Source of the DNA: Paracoccaceae bacterium
GTDB lineage: Bacteria; Pseudomonadota; Alphaproteobacteria; Rhodobacterales; Rhodobacteraceae
Assembly (NCBI GenBank): GCA_020637675.1
Contig: JACKKD010000002.1
Location: 558,001 to 622,000, forward strand
Direction of reading: 5' to 3'
DNA: 64,000 nucleotides
Numbering within the stretch: position 1 is the first letter of the stretch; each line of letters opens with the position of its first letter. Made by a program: the position numbers and the translations under genes. Below are positions 9,157-17,160 of the stretch, piece after piece. Under the pieces are notes generated by a model that ran no database searches, was not told the DNA's origin, and saw only the letters and a program-made list of their open reading frames with translations.

Positions 9157-9795
9157 TCAGTTCGACGCGTGGTCGGCATGTCCCTGGTGGTGTGCGCAGG
9201 TGGCCATCGGGTTGAACGGGGCGAAGACCCCGTTGGGATTGTCGCGGTGCACCCAGACGTGGCGGTCGTAATGCGGCGCGAAGTTGTGCGCCTCGTCGAG
9301 CGCCGTCGAGGGGTCGTCCTCCATCCGGTCGTATGGGACGCCGTGGAAGCGCGGCGGCTCGGTATTGCCCGCAGCCTCCCACGCGGCCTTGAAGACGAGG
9401 TTCTCCACCCCGATGAGCGCGAGCGACCCGTCCTCCTGCGGTTCGTAGAGCAGGACGGCCGGCTGGCGGAAGTCGGTGTGGGTTCCGTTGCCGTCGACGC
9501 GCGGATTGGGCGGTGCCGAGATGCCGAGAAGGTCGGGGCGGAAATAGTGGATGCCCATCGCGCCCTCCGCCTCCGGCCGGCCCATCATCGTCGCGACCTC
9601 GCAATGGTCGCCGGGGTCGCGGATGTAGCCCTCGGCAAGGGCCACGTTCACGTCGGCGAAGCGAAGCGTGGCCTCGCGCACCTCCTGAAGCGTGGGTTCG
9701 CCGGGTGCGGGGGTGGCGGTCTCTCCGGCCTGGGCCGGGAAGATGGCGAAGGCGGCAACGGTCGCGGTGATCATAACGGTATTTTTCATGTGCAT
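9157..9795 (-). CDS. Exported protein of unknown function with histidine-rich C terminus
   Basis: 212 residues. The Sec signal peptide is clear (positive start, hydrophobic ITATVAAFAIFPAQAG, AxA cleavage near residue 23), so the mature protein is periplasmic. Two cysteines, C65 in DHCEVATMMG and C200 in MATCAHHQGH, may form a disulfide. The C terminus CAHHQGHADHASN is rich in histidine. Conserved-looking motifs are MGIHYFRPDLL, PAVLLYEPQEDG, HVWVHRDNPNGVFAPFNP. I have seen this arrangement in uncharacterised bacterial proteins but cannot assign a function. AGGAGA precedes ATG 9795. Divergent from a TetR-type regulator 228 bases away, which probably controls it. Confidence 0.8.
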   Translation of the reverse strand: MHMKNTVMITATVAAFAIFPAQAGETATPAPGEPTLQEVREATLRFADVNVALAEGYIRDPGDHCEVATMMGRPEAEGAMGIHYFRPDLLGISAPPNPRVDGNGTHTDFRQPAVLLYEPQEDGSLALIGVENLVFKAAWEAAGNTEPPRFHGVPYDRMEDDPSTALDEAHNFAPHYDRHVWVHRDNPNGVFAPFNPMATCAHHQGHADHASN

Positions 9796-9969
9796 TTTCA
9801 ATCTCCTATGAAATAGAGGACAGTCTGACCGGTAACGAGCAAGCAATCGGAAAAACGCGGGATGGCGGGTCGTCGGGACGGCTCCGCCGGGGCACGGCAA
9901 CACGAAAAAATTTGGAACCGGTCCTGCAAATCACACCGCGCCCGAGGCGTGTTCAAATTGGTTGCGCGC

Positions 9970-10016
9970 TCATGTGCATTCAAATGTCACTGGTTGTCAA
10001 TATTGAATGCACATGA
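9970..10016. promoter_or_regulatory. 14-bp perfect inverted repeat upstream of the TetR-type gene, probable operator
   Basis: Arms 9970-9983 (TCATGTGCATTCAA) and 10003-10016 (its exact reverse complement) are separated by 19 bases, ending 7 bases before the regulator ATG. The core CATGTGCATT recurs at 9787-9796 over the start of the divergent exported-protein gene. The stretch is AT-richer than its surroundings, with TTGTCA at 9994-9999 as a possible -35 box. Binding by the adjacent TetR-type protein is inference, based on the habit of this family to autoregulate and to control divergent neighbours. Confidence 0.6.
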
Positions 10017-10023
10017 TAGTGTA

Positions 10024-10617
10024 ATGAATATGAAGCGGACCTATGCATTGGGAAAACGCGCCGAGCAGCAGGCGCAGACCCGCCAGCGCATCGTCGAGGC
10101 GGCGGTTGACCTTCACGGCACGGTCGGCCCCGCCCAGACGACGGTGACGATGATCGCCGAGCGGGCAGGGGTGCAGCGGCACACGTTCTACAAGCACTTC
10201 CCGGACGAGCGCAGCCTGTTGATGGCCTGTTCCGGCCTGGCGGCCGAGCGTGATCCGATGCCCGAGGCCGAGCCCTGGCGCGCGATCGAGGACCGCGAGG
10301 AACGGCTCCGGACCGCGCTTTCGGAGGTCTATGCCTGGTACGGGCGCAACGCCGGGCTCATGTCTTGCGTCACGCGAGATGCGCAGAGCCACGCGCCGAC
10401 GCGCGAGATTGTCGAGCTGCGGCGGGGGCCGGTGGTCGCCGCCTATGCGGAGGTGCTGGGGGGCAACTGCGGCCCGCTCGGCCTCGCCGCGCTGCGGCTG
10501 GCCCTGAGCTTTCCGGGCTGGAGCACTCTCGTCGGCGAAGCCGGGCTGTCGCAGGAGGACGCCGTGAAGGTCATGGTCCGCGCAGTGCTCGCGGCCGAAG
10601 GCCCACCGGCAGCGTGA
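10024..10617 (+). CDS. TetR-family transcriptional regulator
   Basis: 197 residues. The N-terminal helix-turn-helix is at about residues 18-65, with RQRIVEAAVDLHG, VTMIAERAGVQRHTFYKHFPDERSL, the typical TetR DNA-binding signature. The ligand-binding C-terminal half is unrecognised (WYGRNAGLMSCV, LSFPGWSTLVGEAGLS). Start chosen at ATG 10024, although ATG 10030 is equally possible. No good ribosome-binding site precedes either, so the mRNA may have a very short leader. An inverted repeat lies directly upstream. Target is probably itself and the divergent exported protein at 9157-9795. It ends 6 bases from the convergent cobT. Confidence 0.9.
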   Translation: MNMKRTYALGKRAEQQAQTRQRIVEAAVDLHGTVGPAQTTVTMIAERAGVQRHTFYKHFPDERSLLMACSGLAAERDPMPEAEPWRAIEDREERLRTALSEVYAWYGRNAGLMSCVTRDAQSHAPTREIVELRRGPVVAAYAEVLGGNCGPLGLAALRLALSFPGWSTLVGEAGLSQEDAVKVMVRAVLAAEGPPAA

Positions 10618-10623
10618 CGGCCC

Positions 10624-12495
10624 TCAGCCGGCCTTGCGGAGGCCGAGGAACCGCGCCCTTGCCCGCGGATCGCTGTCGAAGAGACTGGCGAGCTGTTCCG
10701 TCATCGCGCCCGCGAGCTGTTCGACATCGGTGATCGTCACTGCCCGCTGGTAGTAGCGCGTCACGTCATGGCCGATGCCGATGGCGATGAGTTCCACGGC
10801 CTTGCGGCGCTCCACCATGGCGATCACGTCGCGGAGGTGCTTTTCGAGGAAGTTCGCGGGGTTGACCGACAGGGTGGAATCGTCGACCGGCGCGCCGTCC
10901 GAGATGACCATCAGGATCTTGCGCTGCTCGGGCCGGCCGAGCATCCGCCGGTGCGCCCATTCCAGCGCCTCGCCGTCGATGTTCTCCTTCAGGAGCCCCT
11001 CCTTCATCATCAGCCCAAGGTTCGGCCGCGTCCGCCGCCAGGGCGCGTCGGCCGACTTGTAGATGATGTGGCGAAGGTCGTTCAGCCGTCCGGGCTGTTG
11101 CGGCCGCCCGGCGGCGAGCCATTTCTCGCGGCTCTGCCCGCCCTTCCAGGCCCGCGTGGTGAAGCCGAGGATCTCCGCCTTCACCTGGCAGCGTTCGAGC
11201 GTGCGGGCGAGGACGTCGGCGCAGATCGCGGCGATGGAGATCGGCCGGCCGCGCATCGAGCCGGAGTTGTCGAGGAGGAGCGTCACTACGGTATCGCGGA
11301 ACTCCATGTCCTTTTCGACCTTGAAGGACAGCGGTGTGGTCGGGTTTGCGACGACGCGGGCAAGCCGGCCGGCATCGAGGATGCCTTCCTCGCGGTCGAA
11401 TTCCCACGAACGGTTCTGCTGCGCCTGAAGGCGGCGCTGAAGCTTGTTGGCAAGCCGGCTGACCGCGCCCTTCAGGGGTTCGAGCTGCTGGTCGAGATAG
11501 GCGCGCAGGCGCTCGAGCTCCGCCGGTTCGGCCAGATCCTCGGCCTTGATCTCCTCATCGAAATCCGTGGCATAGACGGTATAGTTCGGGTCGGCGTCGG
11601 AATGCGGCGGGGGCGGGGGCGGCTCCAGCGGGGCCTCTCCCTCGGGCATCTCGGACTCCTCGCCCTCCTCCATGTCGGCCAGTTCGTCCATCGACACCTC
11701 GGCCTGCGAGGTGTCGTCCTGCTCCTCCTGCGACTGCTCGGGGGAGGCATCGGCATCCTCCGACTGCTCCTCGCCTTCCTCGCTGTCGGGGCTTTCCTCT
11801 TCCTGCTCGGAGGCGGCGTCGTCGCCCTCGCTCTCGTCCTCCAAGTCCGGGTCGTCGCCGAGCTGGTCGCCGTAGCCGAGGTCCCTGATGACCTGCCGGG
11901 CGAGGCGGGCGAACGCGGCCTGGTCGGCAAGCACATCCTTCACGTGATCGAACGTGCCGCCCGCCTGTTGCTCCATGAAGGGCTGCCAGAGGTCCATCAC
12001 GTTCTGGGCGCCGGCCGGCAGCCTGCGGCCGGTCGCGAGGTGTCGCACGAGATAGCCGGCGGCCTGCGCCAGGGGCGCGTCCTGCGCCTGGCGAATCTGG
12101 CCGTAGCCGCGCCGGTCGGCCTCGGCCCCGATCTTGGCGTCGATGTTGCCGAGCGTGCCGGGCATGTCGCGGGCGCCCACGGCCTCGCAGCGCGCCGTCT
12201 CCATCGCCTCGTAGAGGTCGCGCGCCATCTGGCCCTGCGGCATGTACTTCGCGGCGACCTTCGCATTGTGGTAACGGTGGCGCAGCGCGAAGGCATCGGC
12301 CGTGCCGCGCGCGATCAGCACCTCGTCGCGAGTCATCCGGCGGCTGACCTGCGGCAGGCGCATCGTCTCGCCCGCCATGCCCGGCGGGTCGACGGAATAG
12401 GTGACCGTCAGCTCGGGGTCGTCGGCCATGGTCTTGGTGGCCTCGGCGAGCGCCTTCTTGAACGGATCCGCGGGGTTGTCGGAAAGTTTGGTCAT
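10624..12495 (-). CDS. cobT: Aerobic cobaltochelatase subunit CobT
   Basis: 623-residue CobT. With CobS it forms the AAA-type chaperone that drives cobalt insertion into hydrogenobyrinic acid a,c-diamide by CobN (late aerobic cobalamin pathway, cytoplasm). The N-terminal domain occupies residues 1-215. A long acidic, low-complexity linker (about 215-310, Glu/Asp/Ser/Gln-rich, then a PPPPPPHSD run) follows. The C-terminal von Willebrand A domain carries the MIDAS start LLLDNSGSMRGRPI. ATG 12495 overlaps the stop of the racemase-like gene (ATGA), coupling translation. cobN is not in the window. Confidence 0.97.
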   Translation of the reverse strand: MTKLSDNPADPFKKALAEATKTMADDPELTVTYSVDPPGMAGETMRLPQVSRRMTRDEVLIARGTADAFALRHRYHNAKVAAKYMPQGQMARDLYEAMETARCEAVGARDMPGTLGNIDAKIGAEADRRGYGQIRQAQDAPLAQAAGYLVRHLATGRRLPAGAQNVMDLWQPFMEQQAGGTFDHVKDVLADQAAFARLARQVIRDLGYGDQLGDDPDLEDESEGDDAASEQEEESPDSEEGEEQSEDADASPEQSQEEQDDTSQAEVSMDELADMEEGEESEMPEGEAPLEPPPPPPHSDADPNYTVYATDFDEEIKAEDLAEPAELERLRAYLDQQLEPLKGAVSRLANKLQRRLQAQQNRSWEFDREEGILDAGRLARVVANPTTPLSFKVEKDMEFRDTVVTLLLDNSGSMRGRPISIAAICADVLARTLERCQVKAEILGFTTRAWKGGQSREKWLAAGRPQQPGRLNDLRHIIYKSADAPWRRTRPNLGLMMKEGLLKENIDGEALEWAHRRMLGRPEQRKILMVISDGAPVDDSTLSVNPANFLEKHLRDVIAMVERRKAVELIAIGIGHDVTRYYQRAVTITDVEQLAGAMTEQLASLFDSDPRARARFLGLRKAG

Positions 12496-13214
12496 GTCCT
12501 GGCCGCCACTTCTTCAAGTCTCCTGCGCCCGGTCGCAAGGTCCGCAAGGACCGCGACATGGACGTCGAGCGCATCGATCACCTTATACCCCGGGTCCGGG
12601 CCGTCAAAGGCAAGGCCGAGGTCGGTGCCGCCCAGCACGATCGCCTCGGCGCCCGACTCCTCAACCATCCGCCGGCCCGCGTCGCGGAAGAGCGCGCGCT
12701 GCTCGGGTGTGCAGTGCCCCGCCACGGCCATCTCCTGATAGGCCTGGCCGATAACCTCGATCTCGTCCTCGAGCGCCACGGCCTCGGTGCGGGCAAGCTG
12801 GCCGTAGAGCTTCGTCCGCATCACCACCCGCGTGCCGAGAAGCCCGATACGCCCGATGCCTTCCCGGACGAAGAAATCGTCGAGCGGCGCAACCGCCGAA
12901 ACGAGGGGGAGGGAGGAGAGGGCCGCCGTCTCGGCAAAGCAGAAATGCCCGCCGAGCGAGGTGATCGCCGCGCAGTCGCAGCCCGCCGCCTTCAGCCGGT
13001 CGATCAGCGGCGCATACTCCGCCGCCTGTTCGGCACGCCGGTCGGCAAGGTTGTTGCGGATCAGCACGTTGATGTCGGGCGTGTGGGCGATGGTGAGGTC
13101 CATCGCACCCCCCCGCCGCGCCACCTCGGCCGTAAGCCGCTGGTAGTAGACCACCGTCGCCGCAACGCCGATCCCGCCGATCAGGCCGATATGAAGGCCA
13201 GCGGCGTGCGTCAT
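12492..13214 (-). CDS. Aspartate/glutamate racemase-like protein lacking the expected cysteines
   Basis: 240 residues of the Asp/Glu racemase superfamily: N terminus GLIGGIGVAATVVYYQRL and a second-domain start RIGLLGTRVVMRTKLY. In active members the two catalytic residues are usually cysteines, in a C-N-T motif of the first domain and a G-C-T motif of the second. Here the corresponding places read AITSLGGH (residues 82-90) and VLGGTDLGL, with glycine at 196. Nearby Cys79 and Cys81 are not at the usual position. It may have another activity or none. It lies between cobS and cobT with a TGATG junction and an ATGA junction, so it is made with them. GTG 13217 is an alternative start. Confidence 0.85.
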   Translation of the reverse strand: MTHAAGLHIGLIGGIGVAATVVYYQRLTAEVARRGGAMDLTIAHTPDINVLIRNNLADRRAEQAAEYAPLIDRLKAAGCDCAAITSLGGHFCFAETAALSSLPLVSAVAPLDDFFVREGIGRIGLLGTRVVMRTKLYGQLARTEAVALEDEIEVIGQAYQEMAVAGHCTPEQRALFRDAGRRMVEESGAEAIVLGGTDLGLAFDGPDPGYKVIDALDVHVAVLADLATGRRRLEEVAART

Positions 13215-14188
13215 CACCTGATGCTCTGGCTCGCCGCGCTTTCGGGGAGTTCCTCGTCAAAGCAGCGCTGGTAGAACTCGGCCACGGTCTGCCGCTCGAG
13301 CTCGTCGCACTTGTTGAGGAAGGTGAGCCGGAAGGCATAGCCGATGTTGCGGAAGATCTCGGCGTTCTGGGCCCAGTTGATGACGGTCCGGGGGCTCATC
13401 ACGGTGGAGAGGTCGCCGTTCATGAAGGCGGTCCGTGTCAGGTCGGCGACGGTCACCATCTGGCTGATGTGCTTGCGGCCCTTCTCGGTGTTGTAATGCG
13501 GGTTCTTGGCCAGGACGATCGCGGTTTCGGCGTCATGGGAAAGGTAGTTCAGCGTCGCCACAAGGCTCCAGCGGTCCATCTGCGCCTGGTTGATCTGCTG
13601 GACGCCGTGGTAAAGCCCGGTGGTGTCGCCAAGGCCCACGGTGTTCGATGTGGCGAAGAGCCGGAACGAGGGGTGCGGCGTGATGATCTCGTTCTGGTCG
13701 AGAAGCGTCAGCTTGCCGTCATGCTCCAGGACGCGCTGGATCACGAACATCACGTCGGCGCGGCCGGCGTCGTATTCGTCGAAGACGATGGCGACGGGAT
13801 TGCGGAGCGCCCAGGGCAGGATGCCCTCGTGGAACTCGGTCACCTGCTTGCCGTCCCTGAGCTTGATCGCGTCCTTGCCGATGAGGTCGATCCGGCTGAT
13901 ATGGCTGTCGAGGTTCACCCGCACGCAGGGCCATTTGAGATTTGCGGCGACCTGCTCGATATGCGTCGATTTGCCGGTGCCGTGATAGCCCTGGATCATC
14001 ACCCGGCGGTTGTAGGCGAAGCCCGCGAGGATGGCGAGCGTGGTGTCCGGGTCGAACTTGTAGGTCGGATCGATATCAGGCACGCGGTCGCCGCGCTCGG
14101 CGAAGCCCTTCACCTTCATCTCGGTGTCGATGCCAAAGACCTCGCGCACGGAGATCTCTTCGGTGGGTCTAGCCTGCTGGTCCAACAT
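13214..14188 (-). CDS. cobS: Aerobic cobaltochelatase subunit CobS
   Basis: 324-residue AAA+ ATPase, partner of CobT in the CobNST cobalt chelatase of aerobic vitamin B12 synthesis. Walker A GYHGTGKST is at residues 67-75, Walker B AIVFDEYDAG, sensor FRLFATSNTVGLGD, and the N terminus starts with EISVREVFGIDTEMKVKGF typical of CobS. Length is as in the family. AAGGCGGACGGA lies directly before the ATG. First gene of cobS-racemase-cobT. No B12-box-like riboswitch is apparent in the 228 bases between it and the divergent msrB. Confidence 0.97.
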   Translation of the reverse strand: MLDQQARPTEEISVREVFGIDTEMKVKGFAERGDRVPDIDPTYKFDPDTTLAILAGFAYNRRVMIQGYHGTGKSTHIEQVAANLKWPCVRVNLDSHISRIDLIGKDAIKLRDGKQVTEFHEGILPWALRNPVAIVFDEYDAGRADVMFVIQRVLEHDGKLTLLDQNEIITPHPSFRLFATSNTVGLGDTTGLYHGVQQINQAQMDRWSLVATLNYLSHDAETAIVLAKNPHYNTEKGRKHISQMVTVADLTRTAFMNGDLSTVMSPRTVINWAQNAEIFRNIGYAFRLTFLNKCDELERQTVAEFYQRCFDEELPESAASQSIR

Positions 14189-14416
14189 TCCGTCCGCCTT
14201 GACTCAGGGCCGGGCTGGGCCCGGCAGGAAGTTCTCGATTGATGGATCATATCGGCGGGGCGTGCAAGGGCAGCGGGCGACCCCGGGGCGCGCGTTTTCG
14301 ACGCCGCGCCGCGCGCGGGGCGCGGCGGAACGGGCCACCCCGCCACGCACGCAACTTTTACCGCCGGGCGCGCGAAACTCTGGCATCAAGCACGACAGGC
14401 AACGGGGAGGACCGCC

Positions 14417-14887
14417 ATGATATCGCGCCGCAAACTGATGAGCGCCGCTGCCAGCCTCGCCACGCTGGCCGCCGCCGGGCGGGCAGGTGCAGCCGAACCC
14501 TTCGAGATCGTCCGGACGGAGGCGGAATGGCGGGCGCTCCTGACTCCGGCGCAATTCGCCGTCCTGCGCGAAGCGGACACCGAGCGGCCGTTCACGAGCC
14601 CCCTCAACGAGGAAAAGCGCGCCGGTACCTTCTTCTGCGCCGGCTGTGACCTGCCGCTTTTCGCCTCCGATGCGAAGTACGACAGCGGCACCGGCTGGCC
14701 GTCCTTCTGGAAGCCGCTGCCGGGCGCGGTCGGGACCAAGGGCGACTGGAGCCTCCTCGGCCGTCGGACCGAGGTCCACTGCCGCCGTTGCGGCGGCCAT
14801 CTCGGGCATGTCTTCGATGACGGGCCGGCGCCGACCGGCAAGCGCTACTGCATGAACGGGCTGGCGCTGGTCTTCCGCCCGAGCTGA
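14417..14887 (+). CDS. msrB: Exported peptide-methionine (R)-S-oxide reductase
   Basis: 156 residues. Reduces methionine-R-sulfoxide in oxidised proteins. Zinc-binding pairs C74/C77 (CAGC) and C122/C125 (CRRC) and the catalytic C145 in RYCMNG are all present, with the MsrB core SGTGWPSFW and GGHLGHVF. Unlike the common cytosolic form, residues 1-26 form a twin-arginine signal (SRRKLMS, hydrophobic alanine/leucine run, AGAAE), so it should act in the periplasm as a folded zinc protein. GGGGAGGA precedes the ATG at good distance. No MsrA, MsrP or thioredoxin-like partner is adjacent, so its electron donor is unknown. Confidence 0.95.
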   Translation: MISRRKLMSAAASLATLAAAGRAGAAEPFEIVRTEAEWRALLTPAQFAVLREADTERPFTSPLNEEKRAGTFFCAGCDLPLFASDAKYDSGTGWPSFWKPLPGAVGTKGDWSLLGRRTEVHCRRCGGHLGHVFDDGPAPTGKRYCMNGLALVFRPS

Positions 14888-15084
14888 CTTCGCTTCCCCA
14901 CTTGCCGGGGCCTTGACGGCCGCGACCGCGCGGAGGCTTGCGGCGCGCGGAAAGAATATCAATTACAAACAATGCGTTGCATTTGATCGCAGTGGTTTTC
15001 ATGCCATGGCGAGTTTGTCTGCGATTTTGGTTTGTGCGGAGCTTGTCCGCGGGCCTCTGGTCGCGACGCGATGCGATCTAATTG

Positions 15085-15113
15085 TTGACTTAATCTGTCG
15101 TGTTTGATTTTAT
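15085..15113 (+). promoter_or_regulatory. Candidate promoter for the diheme protein gene
   Basis: TTGACT at 15085-15090 and TTTTAT at 15108-15113 with a 17-base spacer, in a markedly AT-rich stretch (14950-15150) unlike the rest of the window. The distance to the ATG at 15149 leaves a leader of about 30 bases. Match is 5/6 and 4/6 to the sigma-70 consensus. The AT-richness may also hold activator sites, but I could not recognise one. Confidence 0.45.
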
Positions 15114-15148
15114 CCCCGACAGTTTAACTCGGGAAATGGGGTTCAGGT

Positions 15149-16414
15149 ATGAAACATGTGTGGATGGCCACCGGGCTATTGCCCTTGCTGGCCATGCCGT
15201 CGCTCGCGGCCGAGCTTTCGCCAATCGAACAGCTGGGAAAGTCGCTTTTCTTCGACACCAACCTGTCGGTCAACCGCAACCAGGCCTGCGCCTCCTGCCA
15301 TGACCCGGATACGGGATTCACCAGCCCCTTCGACGAGTTCAACGCCGCCGGCGCGGTTGTCCAAGGGTCGGTTGCGGGCCGCTTCGGCAATCGCAAGCCG
15401 CCCTCCGCAGCCTATGCGACCTTTTCGCCGATCCTGCATCACATCGACGATGACGGTGTGACCATTGTCGGCGGCGCCTTCCTCGACGGGCGCGCGACGG
15501 GCAAGAAGCTCGGTTCGGTCACGGCCGACCAGGCGCAGGGGCCGTTCCTCAATCCGGTCGAGATGGGACTGCCCCATGCGGCCTGCGTCGTGGCGCGGGT
15601 GCTGGATCCTGTCGACCCCTTCGCCTATCCAGTCGGCTACACCGATGTCTGGGGCGCCGACGCCGCCGTCGAAATCCCGGCCGAGATCACCGGCCTGTGC
15701 AACGATCCGGACGCGAAGATCGACATCGGCGACGAGGCGCTCGCCGCCAGGATCGACGGCGCCTTCGATCGCATCGCCATCTCCATCGCGACTTACGAGG
15801 CGACCGACGAGATGAACCCGTTCTCGTCGCGCTTCGACGCCTGGGTCGCCGGTACCGGCACCCTGAGCGAACAGGAACGGCGCGGCTTCGAGGTCTTCGA
15901 GGACGAGGACAAGGGCAATTGCGCCGCCTGCCACGTGCTGGCGCCGACGGGACGGGAACAGCGGGCCGTCTTCACCGACTGGACGTTCGACAATATCGGC
16001 GTGCCGCGCAACCGCGACAATCCGCAGGGGGCGGACTATGTCGATCCGGGCCTGGGGGAGTTCCTCAGGACGGACCCGGTCTACGCCGCCTACGCGGAGG
16101 ACGTGATGGGCGCGCAGCAGGTGCCGACCCTGCGCAACCTCGACAAACGTCTCTCGCCGAACGCGCCGAAGGCCTACATGCACAACGGCTACTTCAAGAC
16201 ACTCGAAGGCGTCGTCCACTTCTACAACACCCGTGACGTGCTGCCACGCTGTGCCGATCCCTTGGCGTCGGAGGCCGAGGCATTGGCCGGAAACTGCTGG
16301 CCCGCGCCGGAGTTCGAGGCGACGATGAACAAGGACGAGCTTGGCGATCTGAAGCTCACCGCGGCCGAGGAAGCCGACCTTGTCGCCTTCCTGAAAACGC
16401 TCGACGACAGGTGA
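15149..16414 (+). CDS. MauG/cytochrome c peroxidase-family diheme protein
   Basis: 421 residues including a Sec signal peptide (cleavage after SLAA, about residue 21), so periplasmic. Two c-heme attachment sites, CASCH at 47-51 and CAACH at 258-262, in the two-lobed arrangement of bacterial diheme peroxidases and MauG. GGAFLDGRA, LNPVEMG, VPTLRNL and YMHNGYFKTLEGVVHFYN are family landmarks. The protein may reduce hydrogen peroxide or oxidise a protein or small substrate. No methylamine dehydrogenase genes lie nearby, so MauG function itself is unlikely. Single-gene unit with its own AT-rich promoter region. Confidence 0.92.
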   Translation: MKHVWMATGLLPLLAMPSLAAELSPIEQLGKSLFFDTNLSVNRNQACASCHDPDTGFTSPFDEFNAAGAVVQGSVAGRFGNRKPPSAAYATFSPILHHIDDDGVTIVGGAFLDGRATGKKLGSVTADQAQGPFLNPVEMGLPHAACVVARVLDPVDPFAYPVGYTDVWGADAAVEIPAEITGLCNDPDAKIDIGDEALAARIDGAFDRIAISIATYEATDEMNPFSSRFDAWVAGTGTLSEQERRGFEVFEDEDKGNCAACHVLAPTGREQRAVFTDWTFDNIGVPRNRDNPQGADYVDPGLGEFLRTDPVYAAYAEDVMGAQQVPTLRNLDKRLSPNAPKAYMHNGYFKTLEGVVHFYNTRDVLPRCADPLASEAEALAGNCWPAPEFEATMNKDELGDLKLTAAEEADLVAFLKTLDDR

Positions 16415-16422
16415 GGCATCTT

Positions 16423-16444
16423 GGTGGCGGAATCTGCCGCCGCC
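16423..16444. terminator. Hairpin in the convergent gap after the diheme gene
   Basis: Stem GGTGGCGG (16423-16430) pairs with CCGCCGCC (16437-16444) with one G-U pair and a 6-base loop. It lies between the stop codons of two convergent genes and could end transcription from either side, but no T-run follows on either strand. Confidence 0.3.
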
Positions 16445-16447
16445 CGT

Positions 16448-17074
16448 TCACTCCCGGAAGTTCCGGCTGTCCTTGATCTGGTCCCAGGCCCAGACGACTT
16501 CCTGCAGCCGGTCTTCGTCGGACCGGTCGCCGCCGTTCATGTCGGGGTGGAGGTCCTTGACGAGGCTCTTGTACTGGCGCCGGATCTCCACCTTCGTCCA
16601 GCTGTCCTTCGCCTCGAGGATGTCGAGCGCGCGGCGTTCGGTCGGCGGCAGTTTCCGGCCGACCGCGCGGCCGGGGTTCTGCGTGGCGTTCGCGCCGAGA
16701 AGTTCCATCGGGTCCTCGATGCCGAGCCGCGACCAGGCGCGGTCCTCCACGGCCCTGCGGCCGAAGGGCTTGGTCTCGCGCCCCCAGAGCCGGTCCTTGT
16801 CGAGAAATTTCTGGAAGTCCTCGTCGGTCTGGCCCTGGAAGAAGTTCCATTTCAGATTGTATTCGCGCACATGGTCGCGGCAGAACCAGAAATATTCGTC
16901 GAGATGGTCGGGAGATTTCGGCGCGCGGTATTGGCCCGCCGCGGCGCAGCCGGCATGATCGCAGGCCCGCGTCGAGGTCTCGAAGGCGCCCGACATGCCG
17001 CGCTTGCCCTTCGCCCGCTTCTTCTTGTCGGACGCGGCGGATATGTCGAAACCGAAGGGGTCTGCTCTGCTCAT
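16448..17074 (-). CDS. J-domain (DnaJ-like) protein
   Basis: 208 residues. The J domain is C-terminal (about residues 145-205) with the essential HPD at 176-178 in LVKDLHPDMNGG. It should stimulate the ATPase of a DnaK-type chaperone. The N-terminal part holds C38, C43, C65 and H68 in CDHAGC...CRDH, spaced like a small zinc site, and FWFCRDHVREYNLKWNFFQG. No glycine/phenylalanine or DnaJ zinc-finger region, so it is a class III J-protein with an unknown client. Conserved in alphaproteobacteria as far as I recall. Divergent from bolA. Confidence 0.92.
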   Translation of the reverse strand: MSRADPFGFDISAASDKKKRAKGKRGMSGAFETSTRACDHAGCAAAGQYRAPKSPDHLDEYFWFCRDHVREYNLKWNFFQGQTDEDFQKFLDKDRLWGRETKPFGRRAVEDRAWSRLGIEDPMELLGANATQNPGRAVGRKLPPTERRALDILEAKDSWTKVEIRRQYKSLVKDLHPDMNGGDRSDEDRLQEVVWAWDQIKDSRNFRE

Positions 17075-17160
17075 GCTGTCGCCTCAGGCGTGGACTTTTT
17101 CGACTCGGGGGCCAGAGTGTAGGGGATTTTGGGGCGCTTTGAAGGGGCGGAGGTGAAAAA

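Noticed and set aside
14189..14416. Possible cobalamin riboswitch before cobS
   Set aside because: No recognisable B12 box or long structured leader, and most of the gap is shared with the divergent msrB leader.
14982..14988. TTTGATC half site upstream of the diheme gene
   Set aside because: Only half of the TTTGATCAAA palindrome; the other half reads GCA, so there is no dyad.
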